Assembly: GCF_019279795.1 (NCBI RefSeq)
Contig: NC_056743.1
Coordinates: 925,066,936-925,130,935, forward strand
Origin: Protopterus annectens
Taxonomy: Eukaryota; Chordata; Ceratodontiformes; Protopteridae
Length of the DNA: 64,000 nt
Reading direction: 5' to 3'
Numbering within the stretch: the first letter of the stretch is position 1; every line of letters starts with the position of its first letter. Shown one piece after another: positions 11,076 through 22,130 of the stretch. The position numbers were made by a program, and so were the translations under genes. Below the pieces are notes generated by a model that was not told the DNA's origin, made no database searches, and saw nothing but the letters and a program-made list of their open reading frames with translations.

Positions 11076-12730
11076 AATGCAGCTGTCCTTACTTTTCTCT
11101 TCTTTTGGGTTAGGGTGCCCTCATTGCATAATTCTAACAAAGGGTCATTGTTAGTTTTAGAATCTCTAGTGGGAGCCACGATCATATGTAACATGCTTGA
11201 TTTATATTCTCTGGTTAAGAAATCATTTTCAAAATCATTCATATTTTTGAGAAAAGGGGCCAAATCTATGGTAATGTGTGCTAATCTGTAGCTTTGTGAA
11301 TTCATTACATTGTGCTTAGTTTTTACTGGATGCATACTGTCTCTGTGAAGTAAGTAGTTCACTCTTGTTGGTTTTCTGTATAAGTTGCTAATTAATTTTC
11401 CTCTGTCTTTATCAATACTGACAGTCATATCAAGGAACTGCACTGACTCTGATCTAATGGAAGTGGTAAATTTCAGAAAGGAGGTGGAGTTACTGATGTA
11501 ATGGTTAAACTCAGTGAGTTTAGATTTCTCACCTTGCCAGACTGTGAAAACATCATCAGTAAAGCAAAGGCAGCTGGTCATAAAACTCCGGTATTTACTT
11601 TGTAGTACAAATTCCTCCTTCCACTTGCTTAAGGCTACATTGGCCAGGCTTGGGGCCGTAGCTACACTGTTGGCTATCTGTTTGTAAGCCTGGTCACTGA
11701 AACTGAAAAAATTGTAACTCAGTACCAAGTTTTGTAGCTTTTTCAAGCTTTCAATTTGCCCTTGTGTAACATTGTTATTTTTGCTATAAGCCTCTATAGC
11801 TGCTTCAGTACAGTACATGTGTGGTAACATAATGTAAAGGGCTTCACCATCAATAGTTACCAGAATACTTTGTTCATTCACATGCACTTCTTTTTTCTTA
11901 AAAAATCAAGTGAGTCTAAAGTAAAAGATGAGTTCTTTTCAGCAAGATGTTGAAGAATAAAATCTAAGTATTTGGCAGTGGCCTCTGATATGGAACTTCT
12001 ACTTGCAATAAAAGGTCTGTAAGGTGGTTCTCCCCTATTCTTATGGGGTATGGGGATCCCAAAAACAACATACTTTAGGGGTGAGGAATGTTCAAATACT
12101 CAAAAAAAGTTTTCACTAATAAGTTCTTCATTAAGCATTGTAGTTAGCTTATCTTTCCATTCTATATATGCAGTTTTAACCTCCTCAGAGGAATGTTTAG
12201 AATAAAACTCAGGTGTGTTCAGCATGTTCTCTATTTTCATTGCATAACTGTCAGTGTCTGTAACAAGTGTACCCCCACCTTTGTCAGCCTTTATAACATG
12301 TCTAGTTCTATGTTGTTGGGTCTTTCGGCTTTTCCCGGTTAGGGGTCACCACAGCAGAACTCCGGTCCACTAATGATTGGCAGTAGATTTTTACGTGCCG
12401 AGTTGCCAGCCCTGACGCACAACCTTCAACGAAGGTACGCCCATTCATGCATGTCTCCACATAGAAGACGCTTTAGCTGAGAATCGAACAGGACATCTTA
12501 CTGTGAGGCGACAACGCTACCACAGACCACCACCGCAGTTCAACATGTCTAGTTCTATCATTGCTCAAATTCTTAAGTGCTAATATCCCATCCTTTGAAA
12601 TATTATAAAACTTATGCTTCGGTGTTTTTTTGTGAGCCTTTCTTATGTCGAGCTCATATTTTGTCTCAAAGGATTGATTCTTATTTCAAAGTAAAGTGCT
12701 TTGTAATCTGTCCTTACTAAAGTGGACACA
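11075..12730 (-). pseudogene. Penelope-like element reverse transcriptase
   Basis: The longest minus frame (11887-11072, 271 aa) shows RT blocks in order: LVTIDGEALYIMLPH (an LDV-SLYT-IPH block), QIANSVATAPSLANVAL (the GVAMG block, altered), CLCFTDDVFTVWQG (the catalytic DD box) and VQFLDMTVSIDKDRG then LYRKPTRVNYLLH (thumb). Upstream text includes IKADKGGGTLVTD near 12290-12250 and FGIPIPHKNRGEPPYRP near 12060, the PLE N-terminal RT blocks. A SINE splits the ADKGG block. Stops and frame changes show that it is inactive. The GIY-YIG half is displaced to 9262-8700. Confidence 0.85.
12312..12541 (-). mobile_element. tRNA-derived SINE with 17-bp TSD
   Basis: The 230-bp insert is flanked by a perfect 17-bp duplication, AACATGTCTAGTTCTAT, at 12295-12311 and 12542-12558. 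Read on the minus strand it begins with a tRNA-like head holding a B box (TGTTCGATTC) and ends with GGGAAAAGCCGAAAGA and an AAC-rich tail. Two relatives are in the window (9262-9345, 53800-54055). The TSD is typical of LINE-driven retroposition. It interrupts the PLE reverse transcriptase. Confidence 0.93.
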
Positions 12731-12889
12731 AAACCGTCATGGAGTGGGGGTGCAGTGTTTCGCATATTCATGAGTACAGGTCCAATAGTTTTTACCCTGT
12801 AATAGACGTATGCCCAAACTGTTACAGGGTGTTTGTGTTTACAAAATTTAGAAAGCTCTGCATTTGCAAATTTGAAGTCATGTAAGATT

Positions 12890-13330
12890 CTCAGTTTATA
12901 GAGGAATAATTAAAGTCACCAATGAGCATGGTATTTGGTTGAATGGAGATTGTCTCCAATAGGGTTAAGTATGAGCTATTGGTTTCTTGGGACATAGAGG
13001 GTGATCTATAGCTTGCTAGGATATGGAATGGGACTTTGTCCATGGTAATCTAGACATGAAGGAATTCCAGTGCATCGTCCTATTTAACCAATCTAGAGGT
13101 ATGCTTGTTACTGATGTACACTGAGACACCTCCACCTTTAGTCCCTGTCTATGCAGTTGCTGATCTAAATGTGCAGAAGGCGCCAAAGCTTTGTACTGCT
13201 GGATACTCATTGTGACTTTAAACCATGTCTCAGTAACTGCACAAATGTCTGCATTCTCCAAGATGAGGAGAGTTTGGAGGGAGTGCAGCTTCTTCTTTAG
13301 ACTCCTGGCACTGAGCAGCAACACCTTTAC
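12890..13330 (-). pseudogene. CR1-like LINE endonuclease fragment
   Basis: The minus frame 13324-13016 contains SARSLKKKLHSLQTLL and ADICAVTETWF, the N-terminal boxes of CR1-type APE endonucleases (NARS and TETW). Near 12930-12900 the text TMLIGDFNYSSINWE matches the GDFN box. The frame between them is broken, and the segment is truncated at both ends. Confidence 0.75.
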
Positions 13331-13339
13331 ATTTCCTTG

Positions 13340-14000
13340 GGTAGACTTTGCTATGTTTGAAAATTTGTCAGTTTGACATTGCCGGAAAAAAGCTCTTTGG
13401 GGAAGAAAATGTTTTATCCAATATTCAAAAGACTAGAAAAGACAGATGCAGACCATCCTTGGCAAAGCAGTGTAGTCTGTTAACCATGACCTCCCATGCT
13501 GACAAATATTGTGTTCCCCAAGTATGACACCAAAAACTAAGTCAATTATTAAAAGTCAATAATCTTCTGTTCATATTGTGGCATCATCCTTGGTGAAGGT
13601 AAAATATTGCTCAATGCTAGGCTTTTACCAGCCTATGATACGGCCTGAGAGCTCAATAATGTCTCTACTCATTTAGTCTAAAGAGGTACATCTCAAGCCA
13701 TTTACACTTATATGAACAATGACTAAATCATACTGTTACTAGTGGAGCAGTGACTTCACTGCACATGTAACTTGGCAGATCATTGCCCCTGATAGACAAA
13801 TGACCATTATTTTTTACTTATTTAGCCAGATGAGTAGGGTGTGAGTATGTTGTACAGTGCAGTTCCCAATGACTAGAGTCCTACCCACTGTATTGGCTTG
13901 CCTTGTAGGCTTTGCAGTTAAGGGTCCACTGGGTGTGTGTGTATGTGCAGTGTTAGGTGTTGCTTCTATTAAGTACTTTTGAGAGTTTTGCCTCCAGATA
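13340..14000. other. No recognised feature
   Basis: AT-rich DNA without coding text, inverted repeats or similarity that I could see to the rest of the window. Confidence 0.4.
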
Positions 14001-14007
14001 CAGAATG

Positions 14008-14031
14008 TGTGTGTTTGTGTGTGTGTGTGTA

Positions 14032-14082
<51 letters not shown>
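14008..14082. repeat. (TG)n(TA)n compound microsatellite
   Basis: TG-rich run followed by about 23 TA units. It abuts the core side of a palindromic-MITE fragment, as TA runs also do at 50255-50327 and 51075-51172. Confidence 0.95.
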
Positions 14083-14084
<2 letters not shown>

Positions 14085-14085
<1 letters not shown>

Positions 14086-14372
14086 CCTCATCTGGGGCCC
14101 CCCACATTCCCTGTAACTAAATATACCAACTACGAGATTGCACTACAGTGTGTTTAGGAATTTTTCCCCTGCAGAAACGTAGTACAGAGTGTGTTTACTA
14201 CTTTGGCATTGTTTTAGGTGGAGGGGATGTTATTTACATGTGATTTCTAGGTTTTGAATTTGTGATGCAAAGTTTCAATGTTGTGAAATTCGATGTTGAG
14301 TTTTAGACGTTATGGGTTTTAGATGTTATAGTCTCAATGTTATGAACTTTAGATGTTTTGAAGAGGATCCAT
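14085..14372 (-). mobile_element. Half of a palindromic MITE (core plus one arm)
   Basis: On the minus strand 14152-14090 reads CACTGTAGTGCAATCTCGTA and then GTTGGTATATTTAG, the same core found at 48041-48104, 50504-50570 and 50876-50940. The arm towards 14372 is built of short degenerate units around TTTAGATGTTATG and ends near GGATCCATATATA, like the outer end at 50368. The opposite arm is missing and replaced by a TA microsatellite. Confidence 0.65.
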
Positions 14373-14373
14373 A

Positions 14374-14446
<73 letters not shown>

Positions 14447-14454
14447 AGATAGAT
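14374..14454. repeat. (TA)n(GA)n(GATA)n microsatellite
   Basis: TA run, then GA run, then a few GATA units, continuous with the end of the MITE arm. Confidence 0.95.
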
Positions 14455-16105
14455 AACTGAAGTGCAAAATAGTAAAATAAATTTCTTATCTACCAAGGAT
14501 TGAGTAGGATTAATTCATGACCCTGTCAGAGTGTGTTGAGTTTGCCAAACAGATGACAACTGTTATAAAGTGAACAGGAGACAATTTGTAGTAAAGAAGG
14601 CTTACTCAGGAACAATACTGGTTTGCAGGGTTTTATGGCTATATGAAAACAATGGGTGGGAAAAGTACTTCAATATCTTACAATAATAGCAGTGAAAGAG
14701 AGGAAGGAGGGAGAGACTTTGGAAGTCAGATTACCATAAGGGGCAGAAGCCAGAGACATGACCTTTAAAAGCCACAACAGGAAAAGGGTGGGAGGGTTGA
14801 GAAAAAAATCCAAGCTGCAAGAAGTACACTAGCTAGAGAGGGATCTAATCAAGTAAAGCCAATGTTTGAGTAATAGTTCTATGACTCTGAAGTACAGGTC
14901 AATGACCTCAGGTAGGTTAGAATTTCAGAAATTTTAGCTTAATGTGGGGGATGGGGCAGACACAAAGAACAGGGGAACAGAAAATCACTAGAATACAATT
15001 TTAAGCTGGTAAATGATAAGCAGAATATTACACTCTAGCTGAAAAAAATGGAATATAAACAGCTGTAAAAGCAATGAAGCACCAGTCCTGGAGAAGAATT
15101 TACAATACACCCACCACTGCAGTTCTACCACAGTCTAAGGCACCAGACTATGCAGAAATTTACCAGTTATACTGTTTGACACCATCCCCTGTTCTGCTAT
15201 TGTAAATAAGCTAAGATGCCTAAATGCAGACCCAAACATAGGTAGCAAACTGGCAATAATATAGAATCCACATAGTTAAAGTAGCAGGTGCCACATCAGG
15301 AAGCTGGGAGAGTTAACTAGTGGTATATCTCAGGGGTCTGAGCTGGGACACATCATATTTGGCAGATGCATCTCTGACCACCAAACTGTAAATGCAGACC
15401 TAGGGACCTATGGCTAACAATGTTTAGTGATTACTGCAAGTCAAGTGCCATCTTCTGATCACTTCTTGGGCTCCCTATTGAAATATCAGAACTCAAAATT
15501 CTGAGGGCCAACATGCCAAAAAAAAATCAAAAATGCAGGAGTAAAATGAATCTCAAACATCACTCTTCTCTTTTATACTTTTTTAGAGTAACTCTGATAT
15601 TGCCATACCTTGGAGAAAAGGGAATATTCTGAGAAATGGCAATCTCAGACTTAGTATATGTAAGTTAGTTTTTTCAGCCATTCAGTTTCTGCATTATAGG
15701 CCTTGCTATAGCAGATCCCAGCATTTGAAATAGTCACCCACTTCTTGACATGATGTCACCACAGCAAAAACTGATTGTCCCTAACCAGTGTTGTACTGAA
15801 AAAGGGCTGAAATGAAATCCAGTATGTGTAGTATTGCTACATTTTTGCAAAAAAAAAGCTGTCATCTCCATCTTATACCTTAGCTAGCACTGCACACCAT
15901 ACTGATATGGTAATGCAAGATGTTGGCATCTAGGTTGATAGCTCCTTTTCTTTTCATCACCATGTACTTAGCACAATTACACAACTGGTATCTAAAAGCA
16001 TCTTATCCAGGTTGAACAAAATTATTGTCCAAATGTATTTTCTGATTTGACCAGTTATAGAGTACATTGTCCCCTTTGGCACTTTTCAACTGAAATGCTA
16101 GCAAT
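14455..16105. other. No recognised feature
   Basis: About 1.6 kb without long coding text or similarity that I could see to other parts of the window. The lack of CpG is in line with old neutral sequence. Confidence 0.4.
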
Positions 16106-16109
16106 ACTG

Positions 16110-16265
16110 ATGAGTTGAGTTTTGGGGAGTTGAGGCTCAAGGAATTTAGTGTTTATTCTGCAGTAGTGTAACGGATTGAAAAAACTAACTATATTAATAG
16201 CAAAATGTCTTGCTAGGAACAAATGTGTATGGTCTTTACTATTAGAACAGAAAAGTATGCATTTC
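16110..16265. repeat. Direct repeat, copy 1 (pair with 18160-18296)
   Basis: Shares GTTTTGGGGAGTTGAGGC, TCTTGCTAGGAACAAA and ATGGTCTTTACT in the same order and orientation with 18160-18296, about 2 kb away. The two copies are clearly diverged. Family not recognised. Confidence 0.7.
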
Positions 16266-16314
16266 TTTACATTATCGAGACACATTGTACAGCTAGAAAG
16301 GTTCTAACAGTTCT

Positions 16315-16440
16315 TTTATTTTTTTTTATTTATTTTACATTTGTTGACCAGGCTAGTCTAACTGGATATATGTCCATTTTCAGTAGAGGCCCGGGGAGAA
16401 AAGCTCCAAAGACATGTTTCAAAAGTATAAGTACAAACAA
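16315..16440. repeat. Short interspersed repeat related to 45770-45870
   Basis: A T-rich/ATTT lead is followed by CAGTAGAGGCCCGGGGAGAA. Near 45835 AGCAGAGGCCCAGAAAAAAA follows a TTAG microsatellite. Both look like a LINE or SINE tail, but the match is short. Confidence 0.4.
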
Positions 16441-16799
16441 TACACAAGCATCAGGTATTATAATAATAAAAAATAGCAATTATCATAGTAAAAAAAAAGT
16501 CATTGACAATGGTACAGTGCAGTAAAAGCCTGGAGGATTTTAAAAGGATGTACACTGAGGTTAAGAGTTAAAAAAATAGTATGAGTAGAGTGTATGGAGA
16601 CAGTACAGGTTAGGTAGGAAATAGAGAAAAGGAAGTTGTATGTGTAGTGAAGATAGAATAGATTTACTTAAGAAAAAGGTATGTAAAGAGGATATAAATA
16701 ATGTAGAAAAAGGTAGATAAGAAAAGTATAGCCAGATGGAAGATGTAACAGGATAGTAAGGACTAGATAGGTAAGTTGAGTTTGTAGAGGTATAGGACT

Positions 16800-17240
16800 A
16801 GTCAGGTTTGGCACAGTTTTTTCTTAACCAAAAATATTACTGGTCTAAAACCCCTTTGCTACCAAGACAGGCTTAAAGCCCTATCTCTATACTTGGTCTC
16901 TTATAGACTCTTACATTAAGCTCTGACTTGCATTTCATTCTATTAAGCACCCAACCCTATTTGATCTCTTACATCTCCACAACTAACACTAGATATAAGA
17001 GTTTGAATCTCCTCCAACATATAAATAAAACACACTGGAGGAGCATTTTTATTACCCGACATTTACCCATCTCTGAAATAAACTGCCCCCTATATGTTAA
17101 ACAGAGAGACATCATCACATCCTTCAAGACTAACCTTGGGAATTGGATAGGCAACTGCAAATTAATCCCTGGTCTAACCACCTTCACTGTATTAGAATCA
17201 GAGGGTGCATCATGAGGGTGGAGAATCACAGGAAGCAAAC
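16800..17240 (+). pseudogene. CR1-like LINE ORF2 C-terminal fragment
   Basis: The plus frame 16928-17215 holds TRYKSLNLLQHINKTHWRSIF, then LPISEINCPLYVKQ and TSFKTNLGNWIGNCKLIPGL. It is colinear with the minus-strand frame 55727-55395 (RACWRDRFISQRLPSLWNKI, LFKKNLDVWMGDRKFTPG). This is the post-RT tail of CR1/L2-type LINEs: a Leu/Trp-rich domain followed by LKxxLdxW. Only the tail is present. Confidence 0.7.
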
Positions 17241-17339
17241 AGTCTTATGATTTACTTGGTGTATATCCCCTATGATTCTGTGATCCTGTGAAAGAGAAAC
17301 ACTCTATAGACTTTAGCTTATAACTCTAGTAATCATGCT

Positions 17340-17880
17340 GGATTACTGACGAATGTTGGACATGCCACAGTAGCCTTACTCAAGGAAAGTTACTCATTCA
17401 TGCCACCCCTTGGAAACAGCAAGTTTTGATGCATTCAGTCTGTTGTTGGATAAGACCATATTGCAGGAGTCATGCTATTCATGAAAGATGCTTCCTAGTA
17501 GACCACAATTACCATATTAGCATTTTGGAGAAAAGAGCTGTTTTTGGGAATAGTGGAACCTACTTCAACTCCTTCTGAGACCTACTGGTATTTCAGTCAG
17601 AAAATATGCCAGTGGCATAATACATCAGAAGCTGGACATGATTATAAAGGTCTTACAGGTTTATAAAAGAGTGATGCACTTGTGGGAATGGATAAATCCT
17701 CATCGTACTTCCATGGCTGTAGTCCACATTTTGAGATGTTAAAATAGCCTGGCAGACAGACTGAGCAGAGTTAACTTTCTTTAATTAGCAAAACCATTTT
17801 GCAGCTGTACAACTCTGATCTCATTATTGCATACATGTCCATTTCAGCATTACAAATAAACATGTTCCACTTAACAGAAG
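17340..17880 (+). pseudogene. DIRS-like RNase H fragment
   Basis: Across two frames the text ISILEKRAVF, VFQSENMPVA and VVHILRC-NSLADRLSRVNF follows the order of a DIRS RNase H domain: ELxAV, a DN box, then HIpGxxNxxADxLSR. The matching blocks in the intact element are ISVLEMRAVLLAL, TDNMAVVWYI and ILGWSNILAGKLNR. Here ADRLSR is kept, closer to the general family pattern. Both ends are truncated. Confidence 0.65.
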
Positions 17881-18159
17881 ATAACTACGGTGATTAGGAA
17901 CAGTGCATTCTGGAATTAGACAATATAATTGCTTCATACTGGCAATATGTTTGAAAAACTTCCACTATGAGTGTATGAACACAAACTTAGTGAGTGTTAA
18001 CTCCCTGAAGCTAAAACCGATGAAAAGAACTGCATGACCATCCCTTCTACATTATATATTGAACTCTGTGGTCGCACTATAACAGCAAAAGGAGGCAAAC
18101 ACCTGTAAATGGCACTTAGAGCCTGCACAATTCCCTGAAAATGCTTTTCAAATAAATTG

Positions 18160-18296
18160 AGGTTTTGGGGAGTTGAGGCATGTGGAGCAGTAAGTATAAT
18201 GGGTTGAAAAAACATCAAATATAATTATAGCAAAAGCTCTTGCTAGGAACAAAGGTAAATGGTCTTTACTGTTAGGACAGAAAAGAATGCAGATAG
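18160..18296. repeat. Direct repeat, copy 2 (pair with 16110-16265)
   Basis: Diverged second copy of the sequence at 16110-16265, same orientation. Confidence 0.7.
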
Positions 18297-18299
18297 AGT

Positions 18300-20235
18300 A
18301 ACAACAATAACAAAGCAGCTATCACAGTAACCAAAACTCAATTTAAAATAGAAATTGTATAGAATTTCAGGGCAGCCTACCCCGACATCTTGAAACTTCT
18401 ACACCCAGGATTGGTAAAATCATTTTACAGATACAGACTTTCTTCTAATTTAATGACTATGTTTGCATTAAGGTAAATCCAATGTATGACAAATACTTCT
18501 ACCAGTTATTTATTTTTGTTTATATATGTATGTATTTATTAATTTATTTTGTGGCATCGGCTCCCATTTGATACTTGTCTCCATTTCAGAAATATGATTC
18601 ATCAGAGTAATTAGTATATTCATTTTTGGAGACTGTATTTGTTTTTAAAACAGTTTTATGGACTTTTAGACACTTGAAAAAAAAATAAAATAAAACCCAG
18701 TCCTGCAAATGAAGGGCTGACCACTGTATAAAAATATCAACCCTGGCTGCCTAAGCCAGTTTATAAATATTTTTTTTTTATTATTTATCCCCATCAGCTA
18801 CTGACTGTCTGCCCTCTTGGAACACTAGCCCCTTATTTCATCATATGCCAAGGCAAGAGCTAAAAGAGAGGTATCATTATTTAGTCCGCCATCAGTGGTT
18901 GTTCTTTTTTTATCACTGTTTTGTGGGCATAACCACACTGTGCATATTCAGTAGCATGCCCAGAGTTCAGCATGTATCAATGAGGATACATTGCCCACTT
19001 TCACAAATGATGCTACCTATCAGGACAGCTTTGTGCCCTTGAAGCAAACATTCTCATGGGGTCTCCTGTCACCACCAAAGATTCAAGCATGGGAACATGT
19101 GCCATGGACATGCACTCCCATACATTCCATTGAGGAGAACTGAGCTGGCAAAGTTGCATCTATCCTTTCCTTCCCCATGCCAGATCCAGCAGATTCTTGA
19201 GCAGCTAATTAAACACAGGTCACATGGGTCATACTTAGGGAGTTATCCCTCATTGCCAAGGCAACTGACTAGTTGATAAAGTTAATTGGAGGACAGTGGT
19301 CAATGTACCTAATATTGACAAAGTAGCTATCTTATATCAGCAACCTAGAAAAGTATATTTGATAGTGTAAAACATGTCTCTGTGTCAAAAATTCATCACA
19401 GCAATGGATGACAAAACAGAAAGCACTCATGATAGAAAGAGATGAAGCATGGACTGTATATTCTAAAAAAAATAGTATGTTCAGGCACAGAATGCTTAGA
19501 AACAAATGTAAGCCATCTATCAAAAGAACAACAAAAAAGACCTTTTCAGGTGTGGCACCCTATCAAAAATATATTCTAAAGCCTTTTGGAATAAACTACA
19601 CAAATTTCTAAAGCCAGGTACCATTACTTCTTCTTCTTCCACTTCTCTTGCTAAGTCAAGAAGATAACAGATTAACAGTTCTGCTGTACCAGAGAAACTG
19701 GAAGGAATATAACTCACTTTATGTCACTAATGTTTAGAAGGACACTAAAAGGACAACATAAGTGTAGGCACAACATTTTTGTTCTCATTAGTGTTTGTAT
19801 AAAACATTTAATGATATAAACTGCATATTATATGGTAAAACAGTTTTGTGTAGTGTGTATCAGGGGCATTTTAAATTTGGGGGGGGGTCTTTTTAGTAAC
19901 GGTTGTTATGAAAGATAGGCTTTCCAGTATACCAAAAGAAGAAAGGCTGGACAGAAGCAAGAATAAGGTAATATACTGTGATCCTTGGCTGCTGAGGTGG
20001 GGGTGGAGTATAAAATACATTGATTATATTACATGTAGAATTATTTTACAAGGGTGGGTGTCTAGACTAATGCCCATGGATTAAGCTATGAAAAAATGAA
20101 AGTAGGTTTGAAAAATAAGACAAAATTATGAAAACCATGAAAAATGCTATGTTCCTTGCATCTGCAAAGATATTAGTTTTTCTGTTCCATTTGCAAATGT
20201 ACTAGGTGGGAGTCAGGAAATCTGAAGCTGAAGGT
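18300..20235. other. No recognised gene; T/A-rich tracts
   Basis: Contains TTTATTT-rich tracts near 18500-18560 and 18765-18785 that may be decayed retroposon tails, and a G8 run near 19881. I see no coding signature and no repeat of another part of the window. Confidence 0.35.
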
Positions 20236-20248
20236 AGTTGTACATTCT

Positions 20249-20335
20249 GATGTTCTTCATATTGATCACTGTTTAGCAGCCTAAGCTATATGTGTTATAT
20301 CCTGCCTGGCAGCTCAAGCTAAGCTGACTAAAAGA
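20249..20335 (+). repeat. Left inverted terminal repeat of the old DIRS
   Basis: Pairs with the complement of 31645-31711 with several mismatches. The block GCCTAAGCTATA is shared exactly. Confidence 0.75.
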
Positions 20336-20829
20336 CAAGTTTAGGCACCTTCAGAGCTTTACTGCCGCTGAAGAGTACACTCCTCTGAGGCTTTTTAGAA
20401 TCAAAAAGTCCGCTTGTGTTGCTCCTTTGCTGGTCAGATAAGTTTCATGTGAAAAAAAAAACTTCTGTTATTTTTCTGTTAATTATTAATACTTTCCTCT
20501 TCAGGGAAGTTATTTTAAAACTAGGAATGTATGTTTTAATGGACTGCTATGAGACTGTACTGTACTTTTAAATGGGAGCATTCTTTTTCGTGTCAATTTA
20601 AAAGTTAGTTATACTAACTGTAAACCATTTCTCTGTGGAGAAATTGTGTGTGTTTCACTTTTTGGGGCTGGTAAAGTGTTTTAAAATGCTTTTTACTGTC
20701 TTTGTTTTTCAAAAAAGTGACTTTTAAAGAATTTTGTTTTTAATCAGCATTTGATGTTTGCTTTCCCCAGGAGAGAGGGACCATTTTTGACTTGACCATG
20801 AAGTAAAGCTGTCTGTCTCACAGACAAAA

Positions 20830-21757
20830 AGATAAACTTAAGAAAGCAGTCTGTGCTGTCACAGCAGGCAAGCAATTTGCCTCACCAGAAGGTGGGTGAC
20901 TCTGCTGTGGCCATTTGGTGTACCTCACTCTACTCATCTTTTACCGCAGATCCCTCTGGTGTAGCATCTATAACCACAATGGACTGGGGGTTATCCTCGT
21001 TCTCTGCAGCTGTAGGGATCCCCTCATTGGGCAAGGGAGAGCTATTCTTGTCAGTCCTGAAAGAGGGAAAAGGGAAGACGTCTATGTTTTGTCAGAATGT
21101 TATACCCATACCTGGGTAAACTGTTGCTGTCATTAATACTGCTGGTCAAAGTTTTCCTGTCAAAAAGAAACAGAAAACTAATCATGTATCTAATTCTCCT
21201 CACATTTCCTTAGACGGGAGTAATTTACCATGTCTGGCTCACAGTTTAATTCAGGCTATTAATCTTTCTTGTACAGTAGTCTCTGGTAAAAGAACGTTGG
21301 ATGTCCTTTCCTGAAGAGAATCAAGATTTTGAATCTGGACAGGAGGATATAGGGTCAAATACAGGGTTTTCTCCCCAAATTTCTGATTGAGCTCAGAGGA
21401 GAGCTCAGTTTCTGTCTCTTCATGGGGGGGTCTTTTTCTCTGAGACTATTTCTAGAATGTGGCACTGTATTCAGTGGGAGAACATTAAGGTTTCTCAGTC
21501 CCTCAGAAAATGCTGTGAGCTATAACAAGAAGAATTTCCAGAACTTGCACCTATTCCTCCAGTTCTGTCGTCTTTGGTGAATGAATGTGTTACTGCCTGC
21601 AATTTCCTGAAAGTCATCCACCTGTCCTTAAAAAAAAAACAGATAGGATGTCTGAAGTTCCTCAGTCTTTTAAGCTTTTATGTACTCTTCTCAAACCTGA
21701 TCCAGTGGCTATAGCTTTAGTTAATCCTTCAGCTGCTAAACACAAAGTTAATTCCAG
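20830..21757 (+). pseudogene. gag-like ORF1 of the old DIRS, 5' part
   Basis: Near 20852-20960 the text GKQFASPEGG, LCCGHLVYLTLL and FYRRSL parallels the Cys/His-rich N-terminus of the intact element's ORF1 (GHKLSPADGH, LCLGVTHLTSG, CEAFNPWALRDRR). The last part, EVPQSFKLLCTLLKPDPVAI to AAKHKV, precedes the break at 21757/21758. The same frame resumes at 27800 with AISDKNGKIIDKYEEK, matching VHPPDKESWTTDRIGKW of the intact copy. Frames are broken. Confidence 0.75.
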
Positions 21758-21782
21758 ATCTGAAGTAGTTAACTTCATTTGA

Positions 21783-21917
21783 TCAGCAACCTGTGGGTAT
21801 CGGATCCGACCTCGGATCCAAGCCGGCAGCTTTCCAAGCTAAAGATCCGAGCTCTCAGCTCCTCCCCTTACCCGCAATACCCTGCTACCTCCCTCCAGTC
21901 CTCAGATCTCGTTTGCC
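21783..21917 (+). repeat. Left inverted terminal repeat of the young DIRS
   Basis: About 135 bp that pair with 27611-27746 in inverted orientation with few mismatches. Shared blocks include GGTCGGATCCGATACCCACA and GGACTGGAGGGAGGTAGCAG, read on the right copy. The outermost 25 bp (21758-21782) continue the element beyond the well-paired part. Confidence 0.95.
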
Positions 21918-22130
21918 GTGGCTTCTGAAGCATAAGGGACGAGCTCCTAGCGTTTTAGGTGAGAGGAATTTAGGAGTATTTTTGTTAAAAAAAAAAGTAG
22001 AGATTTCGGTGTGTGAGTGTGTATGGTAGACCCATAGTTTAGTTAAACCGGTTTTTAGTTGTATTTAGTAGTAAATTAGTATTTTTTCCCTTCCCATTAT
22101 TGTGCGTGTCAGGGTGTGTGCTTGAGTGTG

